Shown: positions 1 to 5,982 of the stretch, in pieces
How positions within the stretch are numbered: position 1 is the first letter of the stretch
How the letters are laid out: each line of letters opens with the position of its first letter
NCBI GenBank assembly: GCA_900754475.1
Contig: CAAECY010000095.1
Coordinates: forward strand, 1 to 5,982
Length of the DNA stretch: 5,982 nucleotides
Reading direction: 5' to 3'
Origin: an uncultured Sutterella sp.
GTDB lineage: Bacteria; Pseudomonadota; Gammaproteobacteria; Burkholderiales; Burkholderiaceae_F
The notes under the pieces: generated by a model
Told to the model about the DNA's origin: nothing
Databases searched by the model: none
Seen by the model: only the letters and a program-made list of their open reading frames with translations
Position numbers and translations under genes: made by a program

Positions 1-423
1 GACGACGAAGGAAAGACGAACAAGGCCTCCGAGAAGGCTCCGTCTGCGACCGCGTCGGACGAGCTCGCCTCCTTCCGGCTCTATCACTTCGAGACGACGG
101 GCGACGCACAGGACCCGGCCGATCACGTGTTCCTCAACGAGCCTGAGGACGGGACCGATGCCAAGGCAACGCAGGATGCTGCGGATGCCGCGGATACGTC
201 AGAAACCGATCGTGTTGCAGCCGAGGATGTCGCGCCCGAAAGCACGCCCGATCGGGATGCGAATCTGACGCCCGAAGCCTTCTTCCCGCTCGTTCCGTCC
301 GCCGACCTCGAACACGTCACGTGGACGACCCGCACGGGCGAAACGCGCGAAGCGACCGTGCCGACCTTCCGCTTTACGGGGGCGTCGCTTGAAAAGATGC
401 GCCGCTCGCGGGGGTTGCGGTAA
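1..423 (+). CDS. jetA: JetA C-terminus (Wadjet kleisin, DUF3375-like), 5' truncated
   Basis: The frame is open from base 1 to the TAA at 421-423, giving 140 residues of a protein whose start lies left of the window. In type I Wadjet, JetA is the MukF/MksF-like kleisin whose ends bridge the JetC SMC heads and which carries JetB. The final segment (fragment residues about 105-130, with DLEHVTWTTRTGETREATVP and FRFTG) resembles, from memory, the end of DUF3375 proteins. The main support is position: it immediately precedes recognisable JetB and JetC in the family's usual A-B-C order. Residues about 1-20 and 48-85 are low-complexity and rich in Asp, Ala, Thr and Glu, so a disordered linker interrupts this C-terminal region. 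An internal GTG at 127 could be mistaken for a start, but the frame runs through it with the same codon bias. The conserved N-terminal part is not visible, so the family call is inferred from context and the tail. Confidence 0.7.
   Translation, partial: DDEGKTNKASEKAPSATASDELASFRLYHFETTGDAQDPADHVFLNEPEDGTDAKATQDAADAADTSETDRVAAEDVAPESTPDRDANLTPEAFFPLVPSADLEHVTWTTRTGETREATVPTFRFTGASLEKMRRSRGLR
236..258 (+). repeat. 23-bp direct repeat, copy 1 (in jetA)
   Basis: These 23 bases recur exactly at 1747-1769 inside jetB. The repeat contains the 10-base palindrome CCCGATCGGG at 247-256. It is read in the corresponding frame in both genes and encodes ESTPDRD, followed in both by one variable residue and then Asn-Leu (fragment residues 80-89 here). 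Similarity continues imperfectly for about 12 bases after the exact match. An exact 23-base match by chance in a 6-kb window is very improbable, even allowing for biased composition. Confidence 0.9.
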
Positions 424-471
424 GAAATCGACCGAGCCGAATCCAAACCGAATCGAATTGCTTGAATTGAA

Positions 472-487
472 TTTCCCGGGCGGGAAA
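472..487. promoter_or_regulatory. Inverted repeat in the jetA-jetB gap
   Basis: TTTCCCG (472-478) and CGGGAAA (481-487) are perfect inverted arms separated by two bases. The two-base spacer is too tight for a stable RNA hairpin using all pairs, so a dimeric protein-binding site is as likely as an RNA structure. Just upstream, 451-474 is unusually A+T-rich for this window and contains GAATTG twice (455-460 and 464-469). I see no convincing -35/-10 pair. The role is unknown. Confidence 0.4.
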
Positions 488-492
488 CGACG

Positions 493-524
493 GGGAACGA
501 GGGCTGAATGCCCTACCCGTTCCC
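493..524 (+). promoter_or_regulatory. Strong hairpin in the jetB 5' leader
   Basis: GGGAACG-AGGGC (493-504) pairs with GCCCT (510-514) and CGTTCCC (518-524), giving a 12-bp stem with a 5-nt TGAAT loop and a 3-nt bulge (515-517). No T-run follows, so it is not a standard rho-independent terminator. It ends 24 bases before the jetB ATG. The jetB start has only a weak purine stretch (TTGAG at 544-548) as a ribosome-binding site. The hairpin could therefore adjust jetB translation, stabilise the downstream mRNA after processing, or attenuate transcription. It also lies in the only sizeable gap (424-548) between the Jet genes seen here; the rest of that gap holds the shorter inverted repeat at 472-487 and nothing else I can support. 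Confidence 0.5.
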
Positions 525-548
525 GGCCGCCCGGCACCGAATATTGAG

Positions 549-2246
549 ATGCCCATGACCGACGAAAACGACGACTTCGACGACATTACTCCCGACGTTG
601 CGACCGACGCCCGCGACTTCGCGTACGGCGCGGACGACATCAACCCGGAACTCCCCGGGACGCAGCTCTTCGAGGGCGATACGGGGACGCTTCCCTTCAA
701 GACCCGACAGGTGCTCGTGCACCTCCTGCGCGGCCCCTACCTGCGGCGCGACCGCAGTCGCCACCTCTGGACGGAGTTGGTCGCCAGCGAAGCGGTGTTG
801 CGCTCGCGTCTGAACGACCTCTTTCTCGACCTCGCGATCGACGACGAAACGGGGGTTGCGTTCTGCCGCCGCCCCGACACGTTCGAGTCGAAGGCGCCGT
901 CGCTTCTCCACACGGTGCGCTTGAAGTTCCTCGATTCGGTGCTTCTCCTGATGCTTCGCTCGCGCCTCATGCGCACTGCTGAGACGGGCGACCGCACGGT
1001 GGTGGCGCACGCCGAGATCGTCGAGTATCTTCGCGACTACGACCGCACGGCCGATCGCGACGTTCGACTCTTCGACGCGCACGTCGGAGGGGTCGTCAAG
1101 CGTCTCAAGGACCGCAAGATCCTTTTCCCGCTTTCGGGCGAAGAGCTTCGCTACGAAGTGAGCCCCGTCCTGCAACTCCTCTTTGACGCGACGGACGTCG
1201 CCGCCCTCACCGAGGAGTACCGCAAGAAGGCCGAAGAGCTGCGCGAAGACGCGACGGCGATCGACGAGGACCGTCCGGAAAAGCGCGTGATGCTCGACGA
1301 GCGCGACGATGATGCGGGCGAAGCCGACGCGGCGGACGACGAGGAAATCGATTCGGAAGAAGCCGACGAATCCGATGAATCCGATGAATCCCACGTAGCC
1401 GAAGAAGCGCAAGCGGCCCTCGGGGACGTTGAGGCCGACGAGCCGGAGGATACGGAATCGGGCGACGCCCCGACGGATGCCGACAAGGCTGCCGATGACG
1501 TCGCTCCTGACGTTCCCGTCGTAGTTTCCCTCGAAGCGAGCGAACCCGCTCGCACCGAGGAAGCAACGCTCTTCGAAGTCCCTGTGGACGAGTCCGAAGC
1601 CCGAGAAGAGAATGAGGCGGTCCCCGCCGAGGTTCTCCCGGAAGTCGCTCCCGAAGCGGTGAGTGGCCTTGAAGACGGCGCGGATCCCGCGACTTCCGTC
1701 GATGCCGCCCCTCTCCCCGTTCGTGCGGCGGTTGAGACTTCTGTCGCCGAAAGCACGCCCGATCGGGATCGAAATTTGATGGTACAGCTCGACGCCATCG
1801 TTGCCGCTCAGGCGGGCGCTGCGCCGTCGGCCGAACCTCTTCCCGAGTCGCCGAAACGCCGCTCGCGAAAGGCAAAGGCGACGGCTGCGGCGCAAGAGCC
1901 GAACGAAACGACGGCGACGAAGTCGACCCAGGCGAAGAAGACCTCCAAACGTACGAAGGCTTCGAAGGCTTCGGAGACTTCCTCATCGACGCAGTCGCCC
2001 TCCGACGTTGCGACGGGCGTGACGGCTCCTCTCGAAACCACGGAAGTGACGGACGTGTCGGAAGTCGAAGCCAAGCCCGCCGCTCCCGAGAAGAAAGCTC
2101 CGGCCGCACGCAAACCCCGCGGCCGCGCCGAAGCGAAAACTGCCGAAACGACGCAAGCGCCTCTTTCGTCCGAAGCCGCCGACAACGTTGTCGACAACTC
2201 CGCCGAGACCGGCCTCCTTTTCACCGACACGGACGCTGAAGCATGA
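549..2246 (+). CDS. jetB: JetB, Wadjet MukE/MksE-like subunit (DUF4194) with a long charged tail
   Basis: JetB is the KITE-type winged-helix partner that binds the kleisin JetA in the Wadjet SMC complex. Residues about 48-225 match DUF4194 as I know it: LPFKTRQVLVHLLRGPYLRR, then SRLNDLFLDLAIDDETGVAF, FLDSVLLLMLRSRL, and a closing YEVSPVLQLLFDATDVAALT. The family is usually about 200-300 residues, but this protein has 565. Residues about 230-430 are acidic and Ala/Pro-rich (DDDAGEADAADDEEIDSEE near 252-270). From about 435 the chain turns basic (SPKRRSRK at 434-441, a Lys/Ser/Thr-rich stretch to about 475, RKPRGR at 521-526), and it ends acidic. No membrane segment or catalytic motif is visible in the tail. 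ATG 549 is the first usable start after the in-frame stop at 468-470; ATG 555 is an alternative with slightly better spacing from GAG 546-548. The stop overlaps jetC by four bases. The domain call is firm; the tail's function is unknown. Confidence 0.88.
   Translation: MPMTDENDDFDDITPDVATDARDFAYGADDINPELPGTQLFEGDTGTLPFKTRQVLVHLLRGPYLRRDRSRHLWTELVASEAVLRSRLNDLFLDLAIDDETGVAFCRRPDTFESKAPSLLHTVRLKFLDSVLLLMLRSRLMRTAETGDRTVVAHAEIVEYLRDYDRTADRDVRLFDAHVGGVVKRLKDRKILFPLSGEELRYEVSPVLQLLFDATDVAALTEEYRKKAEELREDATAIDEDRPEKRVMLDERDDDAGEADAADDEEIDSEEADESDESDESHVAEEAQAALGDVEADEPEDTESGDAPTDADKAADDVAPDVPVVVSLEASEPARTEEATLFEVPVDESEAREENEAVPAEVLPEVAPEAVSGLEDGADPATSVDAAPLPVRAAVETSVAESTPDRDRNLMVQLDAIVAAQAGAAPSAEPLPESPKRRSRKAKATAAAQEPNETTATKSTQAKKTSKRTKASKASETSSSTQSPSDVATGVTAPLETTEVTDVSEVEAKPAAPEKKAPAARKPRGRAEAKTAETTQAPLSSEAADNVVDNSAETGLLFTDTDAEA
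1368..1392 (+). repeat. 9-bp tandem microrepeat (GAATCCGAT, about 2.7 copies)
   Basis: GAATCCGAT is repeated at 1368-1376 and 1377-1385, followed by a partial copy to 1391, with a diverged unit (GCCGACGAA) just upstream. It encodes ESDESDES at residues 274-281 in the acidic part of the JetB tail. The unit is a multiple of three, so gain or loss of copies changes tail length without breaking the frame. Confidence 0.75.
1747..1769 (+). repeat. 23-bp direct repeat, copy 2 (in jetB)
   Basis: This is an exact copy of 236-258 in jetA, including the palindrome CCCGATCGGG (1758-1767). It encodes ESTPDRD, then Arg-Asn-Leu (residues 401-410), in the disordered JetB tail shortly before the switch from acidic to basic composition. 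The residues before it also agree (Val-Ala, with one extra Pro in the JetA copy). Confidence 0.9.
1955..1973 (+). repeat. 9-bp tandem duplication in the basic JetB tail
   Basis: GAAGGCTTC occurs twice in tandem (1955-1963 and 1964-1972) and the match carries one base further. It gives the repeated Lys-Ala-Ser of TKASKASE. Like the repeat at 1368-1392 it preserves the frame, which suggests the tail grows by small in-frame duplications. Confidence 0.6.
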
Positions 2247-5200
2247 ACGAAACGAATGAATTGAACGCATCGGTTTTCGAAGGCCATACGCAGTTTCGCA
2301 TCGCGCGCCTGCAACTCTTCAACTGGGGCACGTTCTCGGGCTCGCACGACATCGAGGTGAGCCCCCGAGGGTACCTCTTCGTCGGCGCCTCGGGTTCGGG
2401 GAAGTCGACCCTGCTCGATGCAATGGTGACGCTCCTTCTGCCGCAGCCCGAATACAACGCCGCGGCCCACGAAGGGGAGCGCGGTCGCCGCTCGGACCGT
2501 TCCGTCATGAGCTACGTGCGCGGCGCCTGGTCGAGCGCGACCGAGTACGAGCCTTCGGGGCGCTCGCGCTCGGTGGTGCGCTACTTGCGCGAAGGCTCGA
2601 CCTTTTCGGTCGTGGCCCTGACGCTCTTTGACGCCGTGGGCGCTCAGTACACGCTCATGCTCGTCGCGTACGTCAAGGGCCGTTCGACTGAAGAAAATTC
2701 CGTCATCCGTCAGTTCATGATCGCTCCGGGCGACGTGACGCTCACGCCCGCACTCCTCAAGGAGTTCGCGCGCACGGACTTCGACTTCAAGGCCCTGAAG
2801 CGCCGTTTGCCTGCTGACCTCAAGAGTTTCACGACCTTTACGGCCTATTCCGCCGCCTTCTCGGCCCTCTTCGGGATCCGCGACAAGGCCGCTCTGAAGT
2901 TGCTCGCCAAAGCCCAGTCCGCGAAGAACCTCGGGGACTTGAACACGTTCCTGCGGACCTTCATGCTCGACGAGCCGAAGACCTTCGAAACGGCGGACCG
3001 CTTGGTCGACGAATTCGGGGAGCTTTCGGACGCCCACCGCGCGGTGGTCGAAGCCCGCAAGCAGCACGAGATTCTCGAAAAGGCCCGCTCCGCCCTCCTT
3101 CGCGCTCAGCACGAAGAGCGCGACGCGCGTTTCCGCGATGAGGAAGCCCGGGCGACCCCTGCCTGGAAGCTTCGCTTCGAGCGCGACATCGTCGAACGCG
3201 ATCTCCCGCGCTTGAAGCGCGAAGCGGCGGAAGCCGAAGCTGCTCTTTCGAACGCCGAGAGCGCCGCGGAAGACGCCAAAAACGAAGTGCGCCGCTTGGA
3301 GCAGCTCCACTACCGTGCGGGCGGCGAAGCGGTCGCGAACCTCACGCAAACGCTTGAGCACCGGCGCGATGCCGTGAAGCGCGTCGAGAAGCTGCGCCTT
3401 CGCGTTGAAAAGAGTCTCGCTCAGTGCGGCGAAAAGGTGCCCGACGAGGAACGCGCCTGGGTGACGCTTTCGGAAGAAATGAAAGGGCTCCTTCAGGCCC
3501 GCGAATCGGCCGAGGTCGACCGCATGAAGCGCCGCGACGAGGTGGTGGCGGTGGAAGCCGCGCTGGAGCGGGAACTCTCCGCTCTCACGCGCGAAATCGC
3601 CGCGATGCGCTCGCGCCCCACGAACATCCCCTCGAACCTCGCCACCCTTCGACGTCGCTTGGCGGATGCCCTGAAGCTTGACGAAAAGCGTCTCCCCTTT
3701 GCCGGGGAACTCTTCGAGGTGAAGCCCGAAGAAGCCCTCTGGCAGGGTGCGATCGAGCGCGCGACGCGCGACTTTGCGCTCACGATGCTCGTTTCCGCCG
3801 AAGACTTCCCGGCACTTCAGGCGTACGTTGCGGAACACGATTCGGGCGAAAGCCTTCGCATCTTGCGTGTCGAGCCCTCGGACCACGAAGAGCCCGCTTT
3901 CCGCGGCGAAGCGTTCCTCTCCGAAAAGGTGAATTTCGCCACGGGCCCCTGGCGCTCGGCCGTGGCGCTCGAATTCGCGGAGCGCTTCCCGCACCGCTGC
4001 GTCGACACGCTCGACGCTTTCGAGCGTGCGGACTCGGCCGTGATGCCTTCGGGCCTCGTCAAAACCCGCGGGCGCCTCTTGACGAAGGACGATTCGACGG
4101 CGATCGACGACCGGCGCAGCTGGGTGACGGGCTTCTCGAACGCGTCGAAACTCGCTCTCTACGTGGAAGAAGCCGAACGGACGGAACTTCGCAAGAATGA
4201 AATCGCCCGCACCCGCGAAGCGCTCGATGCCGAAGGGCGTCGCTCGCGCGAACGACTGGCCGCGGCCGAAATCGTCACGAACGCCTCCTGGGAGGAAGTG
4301 GACCTCCTCGGCGCCTGCCGACGCGAAGCCGAAGCGGACGAGGCTTTGAAAGCCGTGCTCGAATCGAACTCCGAACTGAAGTCGATCGAGTCGCAGCTCG
4401 CCGCCGCCCGCATGCGCGAAGAAACCGCCGGTCGTCTCCTCATTGATCGCACGGTCGAAGCGAAAGAAAAGCAGGCGCGCCTGGCCGCCAACGAAAGCCG
4501 ACTCACGGCGATTCTGCGCGAAGCGGAAAAGCTCGGTGCCGATGCTATCGATCCTGCGGTCTATCTGCGCCTTGACGCGCGGCTCCCTGCGTCCGTGAAG
4601 CTTCCCATGGCGGAGCGCGACCTCGAACGCGCGGTCGATGCCGTCAAGGCGTCGATTGCGGACGCGAACCGCCTCGGTGCCGCGGAAGCCGCCCGTGCGC
4701 AGAGCGAAACGTGCGCGCAGTTCGCCCTCTTCCGGAGCCGCTACCCCGCGCGTGCGAGCGCCTGGGATACGGCTTACGAGGCTGCGCCCGAATACATGGC
4801 CTACCTCGAAGGCCTGGAGCGTGACGGCCTTCCGAAATTCGAACGGCGCTTCCGCGAGCTCCTCGAAACGCAGTCCCTTCAGAACTTCATCGAACTCGCA
4901 TCGCAGCTCACGGCTTCGCGTCGCTCCATTTTCGACCGCATGGCACAGGTGAACGCCTCTTTGTCGACCGTCGCCTTCAGTCGTCTCGAAACGGGCGACA
5001 CGCACCTTCGCATCGAAATCAACGATCGGCGCATCGCGGAAGTGGAAGACTTCCGTCGGGCGCTGCGTTCGATCCTCGAAGGGGCTTGGGAGTCGCTCGC
5101 GCCCGAGGAAGCGGACGCGCGGTTCGAGCGGATCGGGTCGCTCGTCGAACGCATGGGCTCCGCCGACCCCGAGGCGCAGCGCTGGCGCTCGCTCGTTCTG

Positions 5201-5710
5201 GACGTGCGCAACCACGTGGAATTCTCGGCGGTCGAGTACGACGACGAAAACCGCGTCGTCGAAACCTACCTCTCGGGCGCGGGTAAGTCGGGCGGGCAGC
5301 GCCAGAAGCTCACGACCACGTGTCTTGCGGCGGCGCTTCGCTACCAGTTGGGGCGGTCCGCTACGGGCCTTCCCGTCTTCGCTCCCGTCCTTCTTGACGA
5401 AGCGTTCGACAAGGCGGACAGCGAATTCACCGACATCTCGATGAACATCTTCAACCGCTTCGGCTTCCAGATGATCGTCGCGACCCCGGAAAAAGCGGTC
5501 TACACGTTGGAGCCCTACATCGGCGGGGCGTCCCTCGTGACGATCGCCGACCGACGCCGCTCGGGCGTCATCGCCATCGCCTACGACCCCGTCAAGAAGG
5601 AGCTCGACTGGGAGGACGCCGTCCCCGAAAACGATTCGCCCGCTCGACGGTCCGCACGCCGTATGGCGGAGCTGAACGCGATCCTGAACGAGATCGAGGC
5701 AGATAGTTGA
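2243..5710 (+). CDS. jetC: JetC, Wadjet SMC-like ATPase (MukB/MksB-type)
   Basis: This is the motor of the Wadjet complex: an SMC-like ATPase that dimerises, binds JetA and JetB, and in studied type I systems extrudes DNA loops so that small circles are detected and cut by JetD. The 1155-residue length suits the family. The N-terminal head has LQLFNWGTF at 23-31, typical of this group, and a Walker A motif GASGSGKST at 48-56 (Lys54). Helical, Glu/Arg/Ala-rich coiled-coil arms run at about 255-470 and 640-900. Between them lies a globular hinge (about 480-640) ending in WVTGFSNASKLALYV. The C-terminal head has the ABC signature SGGQRQK at 1016-1022, Walker B PVLLDE with Asp1052 and catalytic Glu1053, and D-loop residues AFDKAD at 1054-1059. 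All ATPase motifs are intact. The ATG at 2243 overlaps the jetB stop (ATGA), implying translational coupling. A terminator follows, and no jetD is downstream. The MukB-like rather than RecF/SbcC assignment rests on the jetA and jetB neighbours. Confidence 0.93.
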   Translation: MNETNELNASVFEGHTQFRIARLQLFNWGTFSGSHDIEVSPRGYLFVGASGSGKSTLLDAMVTLLLPQPEYNAAAHEGERGRRSDRSVMSYVRGAWSSATEYEPSGRSRSVVRYLREGSTFSVVALTLFDAVGAQYTLMLVAYVKGRSTEENSVIRQFMIAPGDVTLTPALLKEFARTDFDFKALKRRLPADLKSFTTFTAYSAAFSALFGIRDKAALKLLAKAQSAKNLGDLNTFLRTFMLDEPKTFETADRLVDEFGELSDAHRAVVEARKQHEILEKARSALLRAQHEERDARFRDEEARATPAWKLRFERDIVERDLPRLKREAAEAEAALSNAESAAEDAKNEVRRLEQLHYRAGGEAVANLTQTLEHRRDAVKRVEKLRLRVEKSLAQCGEKVPDEERAWVTLSEEMKGLLQARESAEVDRMKRRDEVVAVEAALERELSALTREIAAMRSRPTNIPSNLATLRRRLADALKLDEKRLPFAGELFEVKPEEALWQGAIERATRDFALTMLVSAEDFPALQAYVAEHDSGESLRILRVEPSDHEEPAFRGEAFLSEKVNFATGPWRSAVALEFAERFPHRCVDTLDAFERADSAVMPSGLVKTRGRLLTKDDSTAIDDRRSWVTGFSNASKLALYVEEAERTELRKNEIARTREALDAEGRRSRERLAAAEIVTNASWEEVDLLGACRREAEADEALKAVLESNSELKSIESQLAAARMREETAGRLLIDRTVEAKEKQARLAANESRLTAILREAEKLGADAIDPAVYLRLDARLPASVKLPMAERDLERAVDAVKASIADANRLGAAEAARAQSETCAQFALFRSRYPARASAWDTAYEAAPEYMAYLEGLERDGLPKFERRFRELLETQSLQNFIELASQLTASRRSIFDRMAQVNASLSTVAFSRLETGDTHLRIEINDRRIAEVEDFRRALRSILEGAWESLAPEEADARFERIGSLVERMGSADPEAQRWRSLVLDVRNHVEFSAVEYDDENRVVETYLSGAGKSGGQRQKLTTTCLAAALRYQLGRSATGLPVFAPVLLDEAFDKADSEFTDISMNIFNRFGFQMIVATPEKAVYTLEPYIGGASLVTIADRRRSGVIAIAYDPVKKELDWEDAVPENDSPARRSARRMAELNAILNEIEADS

Positions 5711-5779
5711 TGCCTTCGTCGGGTTTCGCGGCGTGAGTCGTGAAGCCTGAAAACGGTGATTAAACCACTGATAACAGAT

Positions 5780-5819
5780 CGGCCCCGGGAGTGATTTGCT
5801 GCTTCCGGGGCCGAGTTTT
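5780..5819 (+). terminator. Rho-independent terminator of the jet operon
   Basis: CGGCCCCGG (5780-5788) pairs perfectly with CCGGGGCCG (5805-5813), extended inward by a G-T and an A-T pair, around a loop of about 12 bases. It is followed by AGTTTTA (5814-5820). It lies 70 bases after the jetC stop, between convergent genes, so it ends the operon here. It may also act on the - strand transcript, but the tail in that direction is poor in T. Confidence 0.8.
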
Positions 5820-5849
5820 ACGGACTTCCTTATTTTGCGAACGCGTGCC

Positions 5850-5982
5850 TCAGGCTTTCGCTTCGCCTCCGTAGAAGGTGAAGAGCCGTTCGGCGGGGAT
5901 GTCGCTGTCGGGCGTTCCGTCGCGCATCTTTTTCACGTTTTCGAGCAATAGGACGGCAGTCTCCAGCTCGTCGATCGCGCCC
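5850..5982 (-). CDS. Unrecognised convergent gene, C-terminus only
   Basis: On the - strand a frame is open from the right edge (first full codon at 5981-5979) to a TGA at 5852-5850, giving 43 residues; the start lies outside the window. The visible part has an amphipathic helix (DELETAVLLLENVKKMRDG), a Pro/Asp turn (TPDSDIP) and a short end (AERLFTFYGGEAKA). Codon choice resembles the other genes, and the gene points towards the jet terminator, as expected for a real convergent neighbour. I do not recognise the family. The sequence shows no link to plasmid defence and no resemblance to the JetD nuclease that I can identify. A chance open frame of this length is possible at this GC content. 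Confidence 0.55.
   Translation of the reverse strand, partial: GAIDELETAVLLLENVKKMRDGTPDSDIPAERLFTFYGGEAKA

Noticed and set aside
127..423. Treating the GTG at 127 as the start of a small 98-residue gene
   Set aside because: The frame is open back to base 1 with the same codon usage and there is no ribosome-binding site before 127, so it is better read as the end of jetA.
493..524. Hairpin as a rho-independent terminator between jetA and jetB
   Set aside because: The stem is strong but is followed by GGCCGCCCGG rather than a T-run, and jetB and jetC need read-through, so it is listed as a regulatory structure instead.
424..548. Internal sigma70 promoter in the A+T-richer jetA-jetB gap
   Set aside because: TTG-type boxes exist near 459-468, but no acceptable -10 lies 16-18 bases downstream.
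513..1895. 460-codon - strand open frame antisense to jetB
   Set aside because: It is the complement of JetB coding sequence. Its apparent repeats (GFIGFIGFVGF) are the antisense of the ESD microrepeat, so it is a composition shadow.
1808..5215. Very long - strand open frame (about 1135 codons) antisense to jetB and jetC
   Set aside because: It mirrors jetC, which has intact ATPase motifs. High GC with strong third-position bias on the + strand removes stops from the opposite strand, and the translation is Arg/Phe/His-rich with no domain I recognise.
5276..5299. A second P-loop from the GAGKS run in SGAGKSGGQ
   Set aside because: It lacks Walker A spacing, and the Gly-Lys-Ser leads straight into SGGQRQK, the ABC signature expected at this position of an SMC head.
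1..5982. CRISPR array, tRNA, rRNA, insertion sequence or attachment site
   Set aside because: No regularly spaced repeats, tRNA-like cloverleaf, transposase motif or terminal inverted repeats were seen on either strand.

Overview
The window carries the greater part of a type I Wadjet (JetABCD, also called MksFEBG) plasmid-defence operon on the + strand. These are SMC/condensin-like systems, related to MukBEF, that recognise and linearise small circular plasmids. The high GC content, the strong third-position GC/C bias and the compact gene spacing suggest a GC-rich proteobacterium. A betaproteobacterial (Sutterellaceae/Burkholderiales-like) host is my low-confidence guess; nothing in the window fixes the taxon.

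Layout: (1) 1-423 is the 3' end of a gene cut by the left edge, read as the C-terminus of the kleisin JetA (DUF3375). (2) 424-548 is a 125-base gap holding two nested or adjacent inverted repeats, one of them a strong predicted RNA hairpin ending 24 bases before the next start. (3) 549-2246 is JetB (DUF4194, MukE/MksE-like). Its conserved domain occupies only about the first 225 residues; a further 340 or so are low-complexity, first acidic and then basic. (4) 2243-5710 is JetC, a complete MukB/MksB-like SMC ATPase with Walker A, coiled-coil arms, hinge, signature motif and Walker B all intact. It overlaps jetB by an ATGA. (5) 5711-5849 is intergenic, with a clear rho-independent terminator at 5780-5819. 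(6) 5850-5982 is the 3' end of an unrecognised convergent gene on the - strand, cut by the right edge.

How they work together: JetC dimers are expected to form the ATP-driven loop-extruding motor, JetA bridges the heads as kleisin, and JetB binds JetA as the KITE-like subunit. The nuclease JetD (DUF3322/DUF2220, Toprim/TopoVI-like) is needed to cut, and it is not in the window. Because the operon is terminated right after jetC, JetD must lie upstream of jetA or elsewhere, or be absent.

The most unusual signals are the very long charged tail on JetB, with SPKK-like and AT-hook-like short motifs, and a 23-base exact DNA repeat that places the same ESTPDRD peptide in the linkers of both JetA and JetB.
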